Translations under genes and position numbers: made by a program
Shown here: one piece after another, positions 46,416 through 55,799 of the stretch
Layout: each line of letters opens with the position of its first letter
How positions within the stretch are numbered: the first letter of the stretch is position 1
DNA from: M55B112 sp964539395
GTDB lineage: Bacteria > Bacteroidota > Bacteroidia > Bacteroidales > GCA-2748055
Length of the DNA stretch: 64,000 bases
Assembly (NCBI GenBank): GCA_964539395.1
Contig: CAZIIU010000001.1
Location: forward strand, 1-64,000
Direction of reading: 5' to 3'
The notes under the pieces: generated by a model
Database searches by the model: none
What the model was told of the DNA's origin: nothing
What the model saw: the letters and a program-made list of their open reading frames with translations, nothing else

Positions 46416-47867
46416 ATGCAATTCATAAAGACGGGACACGAAAAGGAGTATGATTACAGGATCATCATCGGAAATCAACACACAGACTATACACACTATG
46501 TTCAGGATCAAGAGAAACACATCTTTATAAAAAAAAGGATCGAAGCCGGTAAAAAGGTCACAGTAATACACGACGGAGATGTCATTTTGTTCCTCCAGAT
46601 GCTTACCCAAAAGAACAACATGGGTCCCTATACTGCGCTCGAAACATCACGTTTGGCAGCGAATGCCCTCTACAGTCAACTGAAGGACCATGACGCTGAC
46701 CGTGTTATACTGGTCAACGGCGGAGTCTCTTCGGAAGAGATAATCGCATACGCAGAAAGCCTCTGCCTGACCAATTACCAGTTCAAAAAATATTTCACAA
46801 AAAACGAGAACGACAATTACACCTTGCAGGAAACCGCCTTTGTCTCAGGTACTGTTTCTGAACGTGATCTACTCTTTCTGAACGCTTCCCTGGAGGGGAC
46901 GCTTTTCTCGAGGGACCTGGTCAACGAACCCCTCTCCTACCTCACCGCTGAAAAGCTTGCCGAAGAGATTTCAAACAAAGGCAGGGAATTTGGATACACC
47001 GTGGAGGTATTCAACAAGAAAAAGATCGAAGCGCTCCGAATGGGCGGACTACTTGCAGTGAATAAAGGTAGTGTCGATCCTCCGACCTTTTCCATCCTGG
47101 AATGGAAACCAGCCAGTTGTGTCAATAAAAAACCTTATGTACTGGTGGGCAAAGGGGTTGTATATGATACCGGCGGATTAAGTCTCAAGCCAACCATCGA
47201 TTCGATGGATTATATGAAGTGCGATATGAGCGGTGCGGCAGCAGTGGCAGGTACCTTTCTCGCCATAGCAAAAGCAGGTCTCCCCGTGCATGTCATCGGA
47301 CTGGTGCCCGCCACAGACAACCGCCCCGACGGGAACGCCTATGTGCCGGGGGATGTCGTAAAGATGTACGACGGGAGTACCGTGGAAGTGCTGAATACCG
47401 ACGCCGAGGGAAGAATGATCCTCGCCGATGCACTGAGCTACGCCAGAAAATACGATCCCGAACTCGTAATCGAACTTTCAACACTTACCGGCGCGGCTCA
47501 TGCCGCAATTGGTAAATACGCGATCGTGGGTATGGGAAACGCTGATCAAAAACAGATGAACGATCTGAAAGAATCGGGATTCAAAACGTTTGAACGGATC
47601 GCGGAGTTTCCCTTTTGGGATGATTTCTCAGAGTTGCTTAAATCGGATATCGCCGACCAGAAGAATATCGGCGGTAAATATGCCGGCGCAATCACTGCCG
47701 GAAAATTCCTTGAAAAATTTACCGGCTATCCCTTCATTCACCTCGATATTGCCGGACCCTCCTTTAATAAAACCGAAGACAGCTACCGCAACAAGGGTGG
47801 CAGTGGTGTGGGCGTCAGACTGCTGTTCGACTATTTTAAACAAATAACATTGCAACAGAACCCATGA
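46416..47867 (+). CDS. M17 leucyl aminopeptidase
   Basis: Product of 483 residues from 46416 (MQFIKTGHEKEYDYR). The catalytic domain holds the two-metal motif: VGKGVVYDTGGLSLKP (Lys and Asp ligands), KCDMSGAAAVAGTF, and NTDAEGRMILADAL (Asp and Glu ligands with the catalytic Arg). VIELSTLTGAAHAAIGKYAIVG follows. It hydrolyses N-terminal residues from cytosolic peptides. Its stop overlaps pdxA by 4 bp. Confidence 0.94.
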   Translation: MQFIKTGHEKEYDYRIIIGNQHTDYTHYVQDQEKHIFIKKRIEAGKKVTVIHDGDVILFLQMLTQKNNMGPYTALETSRLAANALYSQLKDHDADRVILVNGGVSSEEIIAYAESLCLTNYQFKKYFTKNENDNYTLQETAFVSGTVSERDLLFLNASLEGTLFSRDLVNEPLSYLTAEKLAEEISNKGREFGYTVEVFNKKKIEALRMGGLLAVNKGSVDPPTFSILEWKPASCVNKKPYVLVGKGVVYDTGGLSLKPTIDSMDYMKCDMSGAAAVAGTFLAIAKAGLPVHVIGLVPATDNRPDGNAYVPGDVVKMYDGSTVEVLNTDAEGRMILADALSYARKYDPELVIELSTLTGAAHAAIGKYAIVGMGNADQKQMNDLKESGFKTFERIAEFPFWDDFSELLKSDIADQKNIGGKYAGAITAGKFLEKFTGYPFIHLDIAGPSFNKTEDSYRNKGGSGVGVRLLFDYFKQITLQQNP

Positions 47868-48943
47868 GCAAAAAGATAACAATCGGAATCTCCCACGGCG
47901 ATATCAACGGAATCAGCTACGAAGTAATACTTAAATCGCTGGAAGATAGTCGTGTATTGGAAATTTGCACCCCTGTAATCTATGGCTCCCCGAAAGTCGC
48001 AGCCTACCACAAAAAGGCAATCGGCATGGAGGAGATGAACCTGAATAATATAAGGCACGCGGCTGAAGCCGCCGGCAACAGGATCAATATCATTAACTGC
48101 ATCGATGACAGTATCAGGGTTGAGTTGGGAAAATCGACGAAACAGGCAGGTGAATCTTCATTCACCGCACTGAAAACGGCAGTAAATGACCTTAAAAATG
48201 AAGCTATCGACGCCCTTGTAACCGGACCGATCAATAAACAGAATATCCAGAGCGATAATTTCCGCTACAGCGGTCATACCGAATACCTGATGGACATGTT
48301 TGGCGTTGATGATGTCCTTATGCTGATGGTAAGCAATTACATGAGAGTGGGAGTTGTTACCAGCCATGTTCCAATTGCCGACCTGGCATCCCTGATTACC
48401 AAAGAAAATGTACTGTCGAAGATACGCATCCTGAACCAGTCGCTGCAAAAGGATTTCAATATCCGCAAACCGAAAATTGCCGTCCTGGGACTTAATCCCC
48501 ATGCCGGCGATGAAGGACTCATCGGCATCGAAGAGCAGGAGTCGATCATCCCTGCCATAGAAGAGACCAAAAGGCAAAATACTCTTGTTTTCGGCCCTTT
48601 TCCGGCAGATGGATTCTTCGGATCCGGTGCGTTCAGAAAATTTGACGGTATTCTCGCCATGTACCACGACCAGGGACTAATACCTTTTAAAACAATATCG
48701 CAGGATGAAGGAGTTAACTTTACCGCCGGTCTCCCGGTGGTACGCACCAGTCCTGCCCACGGAACTGCCTTCGAACTGGCTGGTAAAGGGGAAGCATCAC
48801 ACACCTCCTTCAGGAATGCGCTCTACCTGGCCACTGATATCATCAGGAACCGGGAGTTCTATGATGAGATCAATGCCAATCCACTCCCATCGACATACAC
48901 TGGATCTGATAAGGACGATGATATCAATGAACTCGAGGACTAA
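47864..48943 (+). CDS. pdxA: 4-hydroxythreonine-4-phosphate dehydrogenase
   Basis: NAD-dependent step of DXP-dependent pyridoxal phosphate synthesis; the product feeds PdxJ. The 359-residue product has the family blocks: ISHGDINGISYEVILKSL, DALVTGPINKQNIQ, FRYSGHTEYLMDMFG (metal His), and MYHDQGLIPFKTISQDEGVNFTAGLPVVRTSPAHGTAFELAGKG. It overlaps the aminopeptidase by 4 bp (ATGA) and is followed by a TonB receptor that starts inside its 3' end. Confidence 0.95.
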   Translation: MSKKITIGISHGDINGISYEVILKSLEDSRVLEICTPVIYGSPKVAAYHKKAIGMEEMNLNNIRHAAEAAGNRINIINCIDDSIRVELGKSTKQAGESSFTALKTAVNDLKNEAIDALVTGPINKQNIQSDNFRYSGHTEYLMDMFGVDDVLMLMVSNYMRVGVVTSHVPIADLASLITKENVLSKIRILNQSLQKDFNIRKPKIAVLGLNPHAGDEGLIGIEEQESIIPAIEETKRQNTLVFGPFPADGFFGSGAFRKFDGILAMYHDQGLIPFKTISQDEGVNFTAGLPVVRTSPAHGTAFELAGKGEASHTSFRNALYLATDIIRNREFYDEINANPLPSTYTGSDKDDDINELED

Positions 48944-50963
48944 ATATCCGCCCGCCAAATCCATTGTATTCAGGCGATGGAGCAACAGGGGTCATGCAGT
49001 ACTCCTCACCCTCCACAGGGTTGTCCGCATTGCCACGCTCTCCGTAGCCTACAACCTGTTGCATATCCAGCCGGTGCTGGCCCAGGCCGACTCGCTCTCC
49101 CCGGTTATGTTTTTCAACCTGGAAGAGGTAGAGACAGTTAGTATTCAGGAGGCGGAGATTTACTCCCCACTCCTGCGGCAGCTGACCCTGGTAAGGCAGG
49201 AGCAGATTAAAGCGGTCTCCCCGCAACCCCTTGCAGCTTTGCTCGGTTACTACCCCGGGGTCGATATCCGGTCGAGAGGAGCAAATGGGATACAATCAGA
49301 CTTAAATATACAGGGCGGTTCATTCGACCAGTCGCTTGTGCTCCTCAATGGTATTGATATGAGCGATCCGCAGACCGGCCATTTCAGCCTCGACCTCCCG
49401 CTACAGCTCTCCCAGATTAACCAGGTGGAGATATTGAAGGGACCCGCTTCCAAAAAGCACGGGTTGAATGCATACAGCGGTGCCATTCATCTGTCTACCC
49501 TTCCCAGCGATTCACTGGATATCCGGGGAGAAGCGTCCACCGGACAGTTCAATACACGGAACGCTGCTGCCGAGCTTCACCTTCCCGCGGGAAAAACAGG
49601 TAACCTGCTTGTGGCTTCCTATGCAGGCAGCGACGGTTACCAGGAGAATACCGATTACCGGAACGCCAGCCTGTTTCTTCACTCCACGTATAAAAACAGA
49701 CGGTTGAGCAGCGACCTGATGGTTGGATGGAACCGAAAAGCATTCGGTGCAAACTCCTTCTATACACCCAGGTTTCCCGAGCAATATGAGGAGACAGGCA
49801 CCTGGCTGGCCGCACTGAAGGTTGAAAATGCAAACCCATCCTTCAAAGTGTTCAGTCACCTCTACTGGCGACGGCACCTCGACCATTTCATGCTCTTCAG
49901 GAGCGATCCTGCCCTGTATGAAAACCACCACCGAACGGATGGTACCGGATTCGTTGCCGGGACAAAAATAAGAAGCAAAGCGGGCCTCTCTTCATTCAGG
50001 GCAGAGTTCCGTGACGAACGGATACACAGTACCACCCTTGGGGAGAAAACCGACGATCCAGTGAGAATCGGGGGCTACCAGGAGCGGTACTACGACCTTT
50101 TTAAAAGCCGCGGACATTTTAGCCTCTCGGTCGATCACCACATCCAGCTGAACAGGCTCTACCTTGGTGCAGGCATGCTGCTACATGCAATGAACACCCG
50201 GCAGGCAGGAATCTATCCCGGCGCCGAACTCGCCCTCCTGCTGCAAGAAAAAATGAACCTTTTTGTATCCGTGAACCGCTCCATGAGGCTTCCGACATTT
50301 ACCGACCTCTATTATGAAGGTCCGCAGAACAGGGGTAATACCCAGCTGCTACCCGAAAAGGCCACCACAGTGGAATCGGGACTGAAATACCGGTCGGACT
50401 GGTTCAGGGCCGAAATGGCACTCTTCTACAGGAAGGGTGAGGAGATAATCGACTGGATATGGACCGACAGTATCTGGCAGACGCGCAACCTCACCGAGCT
50501 GAACACATACGGCGGCGAAACCAGCCTTCAGATAATACCGGCTTCCATCAACCGTGGCTCAGCTGGCCCAATGCTCCACGCGATCAGACAGATCAGGATT
50601 GCCTACAGCTATACCGAACTCAGCAAAGCGAACAACGCACATGTCTCCAATTACGCGCTGGATAACCTGAAACATAAATTCATTGTTGATCTCGGACTGC
50701 AACTACCTGCAGGGGTGTACTTCGACGGGAAGGTGCTGTGGCACGACCGCAACGGTTCGTACCTGCACTATGAAACCCCGCAGTCGGTACCGTACGAAAC
50801 AGCCTATGAACCCTACTGGCTCATCGACATCAACGTGGGTATCAGGCTGGAAAGGATCACTCTGTTTTTACAAGCCACCAATCTCCTGAACAGCACATAC
50901 AGGGACATCGGTAGCGTGGTAATGCCGGGAAGGTGGCTCATGACAGGGATCAAATACAGATAA
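48918..50963 (+). CDS. TonB-dependent receptor
   Basis: Product of about 681 residues. The start at 48918 (or the ATG at 48927) lies within the end of pdxA; the frame reaches back to 48705 inside that gene but is not protein-like there. A signal segment (VAYNLLHIQPVLAQ) precedes a plug domain (LAALLGYYPGVDIRSRGANGIQSDLNIQGG, then VEILKGPASKKHGLNAYSGAIHL) and a 22-strand barrel ending GRWLMTGIKYR. It lacks the SusC-type carboxypeptidase-like N-terminal domain, so it resembles a BtuB/siderophore-type receptor. The ligand is unknown; co-transcription with pdxA hints at a cofactor. Confidence 0.9.
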   Translation: MISMNSRTKYPPAKSIVFRRWSNRGHAVLLTLHRVVRIATLSVAYNLLHIQPVLAQADSLSPVMFFNLEEVETVSIQEAEIYSPLLRQLTLVRQEQIKAVSPQPLAALLGYYPGVDIRSRGANGIQSDLNIQGGSFDQSLVLLNGIDMSDPQTGHFSLDLPLQLSQINQVEILKGPASKKHGLNAYSGAIHLSTLPSDSLDIRGEASTGQFNTRNAAAELHLPAGKTGNLLVASYAGSDGYQENTDYRNASLFLHSTYKNRRLSSDLMVGWNRKAFGANSFYTPRFPEQYEETGTWLAALKVENANPSFKVFSHLYWRRHLDHFMLFRSDPALYENHHRTDGTGFVAGTKIRSKAGLSSFRAEFRDERIHSTTLGEKTDDPVRIGGYQERYYDLFKSRGHFSLSVDHHIQLNRLYLGAGMLLHAMNTRQAGIYPGAELALLLQEKMNLFVSVNRSMRLPTFTDLYYEGPQNRGNTQLLPEKATTVESGLKYRSDWFRAEMALFYRKGEEIIDWIWTDSIWQTRNLTELNTYGGETSLQIIPASINRGSAGPMLHAIRQIRIAYSYTELSKANNAHVSNYALDNLKHKFIVDLGLQLPAGVYFDGKVLWHDRNGSYLHYETPQSVPYETAYEPYWLIDINVGIRLERITLFLQATNLLNSTYRDIGSVVMPGRWLMTGIKYR

Positions 50964-50988
50964 TCCCGGCCTTTGGCTCAGGCAGGCA

Positions 50989-51366
50989 CTAACCGATCAG
51001 GGCCTTGTAGTCTTCAGCCGATAAAAGCCCTTCGGCCTCTGAAGCATCAGCAATCCTGATTTTTATCATCCAACCTTCGCCATACGGATCTTTGTTCACC
51101 ACCTCAGGATCGGCTTCCAGATTTTCGTTAACCTCGATCACTTCCCCGCCGATGGGCATGAACAGGTCCGACACCGTTTTCACCGCCTCGATTGAACCGA
51201 AAGTATCCCCCTGCGACAGGCTCTCCCCTTCCGTTTCAATTTCGATAAACACCACATCGCCCAACTCACCCTGTGCAAATTCTGTTACTCCGACAGTTGC
51301 TGTATCTCCTTCTATCAGAACCCATTCATGGTCCTTTGTATACTTCAGATTTGATGGAACATTCAT
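50989..51366 (-). CDS. gcvH: glycine cleavage system H protein
   Basis: Lipoyl carrier that shuttles aminomethyl groups between the P, T and L proteins. The 125-residue length is normal. The lipoyl attachment Lys63 is in GSIEAVKTVSDLFMP, and HEWVLIEGDTATVGVTEFAQGELGDVVFIE is the standard beginning. No gcvT or gcvP is next to it. No glycine riboswitch was noticed upstream. Confidence 0.96.
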   Translation of the reverse strand: MNVPSNLKYTKDHEWVLIEGDTATVGVTEFAQGELGDVVFIEIETEGESLSQGDTFGSIEAVKTVSDLFMPIGGEVIEVNENLEADPEVVNKDPYGEGWMIKIRIADASEAEGLLSAEDYKALIG

Positions 51367-51469
51367 AATTAATCGTTATTAAAATGGTTGTAGTAAATGT
51401 AGTGGTTTTTTCGTGTCGAAAAAAATTGTACGTAACATATTGCTGCTCATTTCAACTGAGGGCTCTATT

Positions 51470-51785
51470 TAAGCGCCGGTTCACTCCTTTCCACTGCTGA
51501 TCGCCCTTTTTCAATGCAGATCACTCCTTTCCTCTGCTGATCGCTCCTTTTCACTGCAGCTCACACCTTTCCTCTGCTGATCGCCCTTTTTCACTGCAGA
51601 TCACTCCTTTCCTCTGCTGATCGCTCCTTTTCACTGCAGATCACTCCTTTCCTCTGCTGATCGCTCCTTTTCACTGCTGATCGCTCCTTTTCACTGCTGA
51701 TCGCCCTTTTCACTGCTGATCGCCCTTTTCACTGCTGATCGCCCTTTTTTAGTGCAGTTCACACCTTTTCACTGCTGATCGCTGT
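51470..51785. repeat. tandem array of about 16 x 20-bp GATC-containing units
   Basis: The unit GCTGATCGCTCCTTTTCACT and its variant GCAGATCACTCCTTTCCTCT repeat at 19-21-bp spacing. Two variants alternate for part of the array, making a 40-bp higher-order repeat; the right part is nearly uniform. Almost every unit carries GATC. The array lies between the end of the patatin gene and the start of gcvH. The rest of the 459-bp gap (51367-51469) is AT-rich and holds the likely gcvH promoter. 20 bp is not a multiple of three, so no coding meaning is likely. Confidence 0.9.
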
Positions 51786-51825
51786 TCGGTAGAAGCATTC
51801 AATGTGTACCTGGCAATGAAACATC

Positions 51826-52749
51826 TCATTTTTTCTTTCCTTCCAATACCTTCTCTGCCGCCTTCCTTCCACGCTCCACCATCTCCTCCGCCTTGAAGAA
51901 ATCGAAGATCCCGCAGGAATCTCCCGATACCTCGATGTAGATATCGGGCTTGTGGATCTCAAGTGACAGTTGCGCCATGTGGTGGGTCATCAATGTGATG
52001 GTCCTGTTGATCAGGTCGATGTACCCCAGTTTCCCCTCACTTAGTTCATTCATTATCTTCGCATTTTTTCCCCCACTTTCAGACTCCTTTTTTAATTCGT
52101 GTTTTATTCCAAGGTAATTGTAAAGTCCTTTTAACTGTCTTTGCAGAAAATACTGTTCATCTTCCTTGTCCTGTTTTGTCTCATTCTTTCTTACAACCAC
52201 CTCATCACCATTCACATCCACAGCCACCAGCAGGGTGTCCCGCTTTTTTTCTGCATGCTTTATCGGGATATTGTCCATCACACCGCCATCCACCAGGAGA
52301 CCAACCTCCGTCTTTACTGGAGTCAGTACACCCGGTATGGCTATCGATGCGCGTATCGCCTCATAAACACTACCCTTTCTGAACACCACCTCCTTTTTAT
52401 TCAGCAGGTCGACCGCAACCGCCGCGTATGGAATATCCAGCTCCTCGATCTTCCGGTCCTCGACAAACTCCTTCATCCGGTTGAGCACCTTGTCGCCCTT
52501 CAGCAACCCCTGTTTGCTGAGAGTGAAATCCATCAGCCTGAACACCTTCATTTTATCGAGGGTAAAAAGCCAATCTTTGAACTCTTTCAGCTTCCCCATG
52601 GCATAAACCGCTCCCACAACGGCCCCCATCGATGTACCGGTAACCTCCGAAATTTCAAAGCCCCTGCTTTCAAGCACCTCGATCACGCCAATATGTGCCA
52701 TCCCCCGGGCACCACCACCCGACAGTACCAATGAGACCTTCTTTTTCAT
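51826..52749 (-). CDS. patatin-like phospholipase (bacterial NTE-type)
   Basis: Product of 307 residues. SGGGARGMAHIGVIEVL is the oxyanion hole, Ser40 in GTSMGAVVGA the nucleophile and Asp154 in VDGGVMDNIP the catalytic partner. The C-terminal Lys/Glu-rich segment (VERGRKAAEKVLEGKKK) is normal for RssA-type proteins. It has no signal peptide, so it should act in the cytosol on lipids or lysophospholipids. Confidence 0.92.
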   Translation of the reverse strand: MKKKVSLVLSGGGARGMAHIGVIEVLESRGFEISEVTGTSMGAVVGAVYAMGKLKEFKDWLFTLDKMKVFRLMDFTLSKQGLLKGDKVLNRMKEFVEDRKIEELDIPYAAVAVDLLNKKEVVFRKGSVYEAIRASIAIPGVLTPVKTEVGLLVDGGVMDNIPIKHAEKKRDTLLVAVDVNGDEVVVRKNETKQDKEDEQYFLQRQLKGLYNYLGIKHELKKESESGGKNAKIMNELSEGKLGYIDLINRTITLMTHHMAQLSLEIHKPDIYIEVSGDSCGIFDFFKAEEMVERGRKAAEKVLEGKKK

Positions 52750-52794
52750 GCTATTTCAGAATACTAAAAAATGCATCAGAATCAGACCTATAGG

Positions 52795-52983
52795 TTAAAT
52801 TCTGCTCTCCTGTTTCTTCCCAAAATATCTTTCGTAATTTAATGATGCTGCTCCTACGCTAAAATCATGTCCTGTAAAAAATGTCTCTCCGTAATAATTA
52901 TTTCGTTTATGGATAGAATAATCTTCAGTTTGCGGGTATCCGGAGACAGTAAACAGCAAAACTGCAGAGGATACAATCAACAT
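52795..52983 (-). pseudogene. fragment of a secreted outer-membrane-type protein
   Basis: A 62-codon frame has a hydrophobic start (MLIVSSAVLLFTVSGYPQ, cleavage-like site) and a short mature part ending NYERYFGKKQESRI. Small Bacteroidota barrel proteins begin this way but run on for over 150 residues. A missing basic n-region and the early stop suggest a truncated remnant. Confidence 0.4.
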
Positions 52984-53054
52984 TCCTGTTTGTCATTCTT
53001 CAAAAATATTGTAAATGGTTGGATTAAGCATTATTGCATTCATATTCGGAAATC

Positions 53055-53498
53055 CTAATAAAATCTGTATCGTAAACACAAAGTACCGTAGTTATTGTAT
53101 TCTGTTTTTACAAGGTCAAAGAAAGGAGTCCAATCCAGCCCAAGAGAAACTGGTTTTTCAAACCGGTGTTCGATGCCGATCTCTCCAAGAACTGCAACAC
53201 CGAAACCATTATGATCGCTGCGGGTTTGATCCCAGTATCTAAATCCTACGCCAGGACCAGCATATATTACCCACTTTTCTTCCAGGACAGGCCATTGAAA
53301 ATCATAGCAATTGTCGAATAAAAAATAGTCGATACCCCATCCGATATTGCTGTGTATGCGGCCTGAATTCACCGGGAAAGTCATATCGACCGAAGCAACA
53401 TACCCCAACCGTATGCCCAGTTCATACTTGCTTGTCTGCGCCTTAACGGATAAAGCAAAGAACCCGGTGGTGAGGAGAATAAATAACGCTCTTTTCAT
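53055..53498 (-). CDS. small outer-membrane beta-barrel protein
   Basis: Product of 147 residues with a signal peptide (MKRALFILLTTGFFALSVKAQ). The mature part is an eight-strand-type barrel (YELGIRLGYVASVDMTFP, WVIYAGPGVGFRYWDQ, EIGIEHRFEKPVSLGLDWTPFFD) ending LCLRYRFY with a C-terminal aromatic. It is a typical small Bacteroidota OMP; function unknown. A similar truncated fragment lies just downstream. Confidence 0.8.
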   Translation of the reverse strand: MKRALFILLTTGFFALSVKAQTSKYELGIRLGYVASVDMTFPVNSGRIHSNIGWGIDYFLFDNCYDFQWPVLEEKWVIYAGPGVGFRYWDQTRSDHNGFGVAVLGEIGIEHRFEKPVSLGLDWTPFFDLVKTEYNNYGTLCLRYRFY

Positions 53499-54160
53499 AG
53501 GTTGAAATTCTGTTGATTAATCATTTAATAAAGTATGTGCCAAAAACGATTCTAATATACTAAGCAGAACCCTGAAAGGCAATAGTCCATACGATAATAA
53601 ATTCTTAATCCCCAAATAAAACCGCATTAATAAACAACCCACTTTTCAGCTTTCCTGCAGGATAATAATGTTTGTGCCAAATGATGAATAGAAGTGTTAA
53701 ATGTACATATAGATGAACCTGTCGAATTCCAATTGTATAGATGCAGGACCAGGCCTCACAGGTAATATCAGCGTTGGTTGACTCAGCAGAAACCTATCCT
53801 AAAACATTAAAAACAATGAAAACATTATTTACCACCATTGCAACTTCTTCACTTTTCGGACCGTTGCCTGCTCAATTGCCGGAAGCACTTAATACCAATC
53901 GGTTATACGTAGTGAATCCGTCATTGTGATTGCAGAAACTCCCCTAAGCCTGAAAGTCAGCATCCTGCAGAGCAGATAAGAGGGAACAGCAGACAGGGAT
54001 GGAAAATAAGGTATAGAAAAACCAGTTAACTGAAAAGATGCTTTTATTTGTTCAACTGTAGGTGACCGGGAATATTGATTGCAGTTTACCTGGAATACAA
54101 TATTATCCTCAATCTGATCTGCCAGTCATGCGTATAGTCTGAGTGTCGGCAATGACAGTG
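53499..54160. other. 662-bp region with only a short secreted remnant
   Basis: This region is AT-rich and free of convincing genes. It contains a 37-codon secreted-type frame (53816-53929). No RNA gene, repeat or terminator was recognised. Confidence 0.45.
53816..53929 (+). pseudogene. possible remnant of a secreted-protein gene
   Basis: A 37-codon frame with an export-signal-like start (MKTLFTTIATSSLFGPLPAQ) preceded by AAAACA stops after LYVVNPSL. A full gene would continue; it may be a decayed fragment or chance. Confidence 0.25.
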
Positions 54161-54817
54161 CTACCTTCCAAATTCCAACCCGACCCCGGCGCTGAGGTAT
54201 TGCTGGTTTTCGACGGATGCATTCTTGAAAACAAAGTTGTAGTTTACATATAAAACTGCATCCACCCTGGGTGTCAGTTTGTATTTAATTCCAACCTCGG
54301 GCAGAAGTCCCAGGTTCCAGCTATACTCATTCTGGTACCTGTAAAGCCCCATGTCAGTAAGCATCTGGAATGAATAGACACCTAGTCCCAGCTTTCCGTA
54401 AAAATCGAAACCGTCAGATTTTACCTCGTTATTACGATCTGTCTCATATCCGGCTACAGCCATTATCGGAACGCTGTTGATATACCGGAACTGTTTTCCG
54501 TATAGTGTTGAACCATTATCGGTATATAACTGTTCTTCAATCTCCTGGTAAAATACTTGAAATGCGGCTTTGACGCCCAGACTAATCTTCTCAGTTAAAT
54601 ACTGTCTCCATTCTGCACCTATTCCCCGAAAAGCCGGAAGCTCAATATAATCAGCGGTATTTCCAAGAGGATATGCTGCATTGTAGCCTATGAGAATGCC
54701 GCTGCTTTTAAATGCCAGCGGTTCATTAATATCCTGTCCCGTAGATGGTATTACCAGGAAAAAACCAAGGGCAAACATGATCCACGATTTTGCAATATTT
54801 TTGTTTATAAGTAACAT
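54161..54817 (-). CDS. outer-membrane beta-barrel protein
   Basis: Product of 218 residues from 54817 (MLLINKNIAKSWIMFALGFFLVIPSTGQ, signal peptide); the open frame extends upstream into the previous gene's 3' end without protein character. The mature part is a barrel: SSGILIGYNAAYPLGN, LGVKAAFQVFYQEI, FDFYGKLGLGVYSFQM, WNLGLLPEVGIKYKLTPRVDAVLYVNYNF, ending SAGVGLEFGR. It lies 31 bp after the DUF4136 lipoprotein and is probably in its operon. Confidence 0.82.
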   Translation of the reverse strand: MLLINKNIAKSWIMFALGFFLVIPSTGQDINEPLAFKSSGILIGYNAAYPLGNTADYIELPAFRGIGAEWRQYLTEKISLGVKAAFQVFYQEIEEQLYTDNGSTLYGKQFRYINSVPIMAVAGYETDRNNEVKSDGFDFYGKLGLGVYSFQMLTDMGLYRYQNEYSWNLGLLPEVGIKYKLTPRVDAVLYVNYNFVFKNASVENQQYLSAGVGLEFGR

Positions 54818-54848
54818 AATTTCTGTTTTTACTGTTTCAATTAATATT

Positions 54849-55535
54849 TTACAGGTAGGGGGATTGATCAAATGCCTGCTCAATACCCTCTTCGATTCGT
54901 TCCAGGTAGTTGGGTAGTGTACCCTCTGCAAGGCCATTAAAAACTGCCATCCAACGTACCTGATAATCTACTTCTCCGTTTGCATTGTCAATGGAATAGG
55001 GATCATTCGGATCGACCATATTAATAATAACTGTTCCAACCGTATGTGAATAAGTAACCGGATATCCCCAGGGGTAATGGTACCTCCAATAGTAACCAGG
55101 ATAATAAAAATCGATACCATAAAACCAGTCCCAGTACCTGTATCCATAATAGTAATAATCATAATAATAGGAATACTGATCTACTGTTGACCTGGATACG
55201 AGCAGAACAACCGCCTGCTCCATTTTATCTGCATCCGCTGTATCTGATTGTGATAGTCGGGTGTAACCTGAAAGCTCCATCTGTTCTTCGATCTCGCTCA
55301 GAATAGCAGCATCAATTTCCTGTTCTGTCTCATTGCTAATACCCTCTGATTCACCTACGATAGTAATAGAATCGGGCATCAGGTAATACATGTTTTGAGA
55401 GAAATTGTAGTTCTTATCATACTGGGTTTCAACAATGTCATATTCATCTATTTCGTCCGGACCTTCCGGATAACATGAATTTAACAAGAGTAAACCCGCA
55501 AATAGCGTAAACCATAGTTGAGTTTTGCACTTCAT
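54849..55535 (-). CDS. DUF4136 lipoprotein
   Basis: Product of 228 residues with a lipoprotein signal (LFAGLLLLNSC). The middle has a Tyr/Trp-dense segment (YYYDYYYYGYRYWDWFYGIDFYYPG) that DUF4136 proteins often carry. The C-terminus (VDYQVRWMAVFNGLAEG...ERIEEGIEQAFDQSPYL) fits the family. The role is unknown. It is the first gene of a two-gene operon with the barrel protein at 54161. Confidence 0.85.
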   Translation of the reverse strand: MKCKTQLWFTLFAGLLLLNSCYPEGPDEIDEYDIVETQYDKNYNFSQNMYYLMPDSITIVGESEGISNETEQEIDAAILSEIEEQMELSGYTRLSQSDTADADKMEQAVVLLVSRSTVDQYSYYYDYYYYGYRYWDWFYGIDFYYPGYYWRYHYPWGYPVTYSHTVGTVIINMVDPNDPYSIDNANGEVDYQVRWMAVFNGLAEGTLPNYLERIEEGIEQAFDQSPYL

Positions 55536-55799
55536 AAGCTCCTTGTTTTTAGTTAATCATCTGTTTCTTCATCACCATGTCGTTTACAACTCCCTGAAAA
55601 TCCAATCAAAGGAATTCCAATTACAACAAGTATTGTATTTCAAGATTGATACCATCAAGGATAAACAACCTTATCATTCAGACTTTTATGTTGATGTCCA
55701 GGCTGTTGCAGATATTATTACTGACCAATCAACAGGAGTATTGTTTGGAAATAGAGAGAATCGTATGTAATAATATACACGCTTTCTATAAAAGTGTCT

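Noticed and set aside
51470..51785. CRISPR array
   Set aside because: Units are contiguous 20-bp repeats without unique spacers, and no cas gene is present.
55525..55770. 81-codon plus-strand frame upstream of the DUF4136 gene
   Set aside because: It starts inside the promoter region of the DUF4136 gene, lacks family features, and looks like chance.
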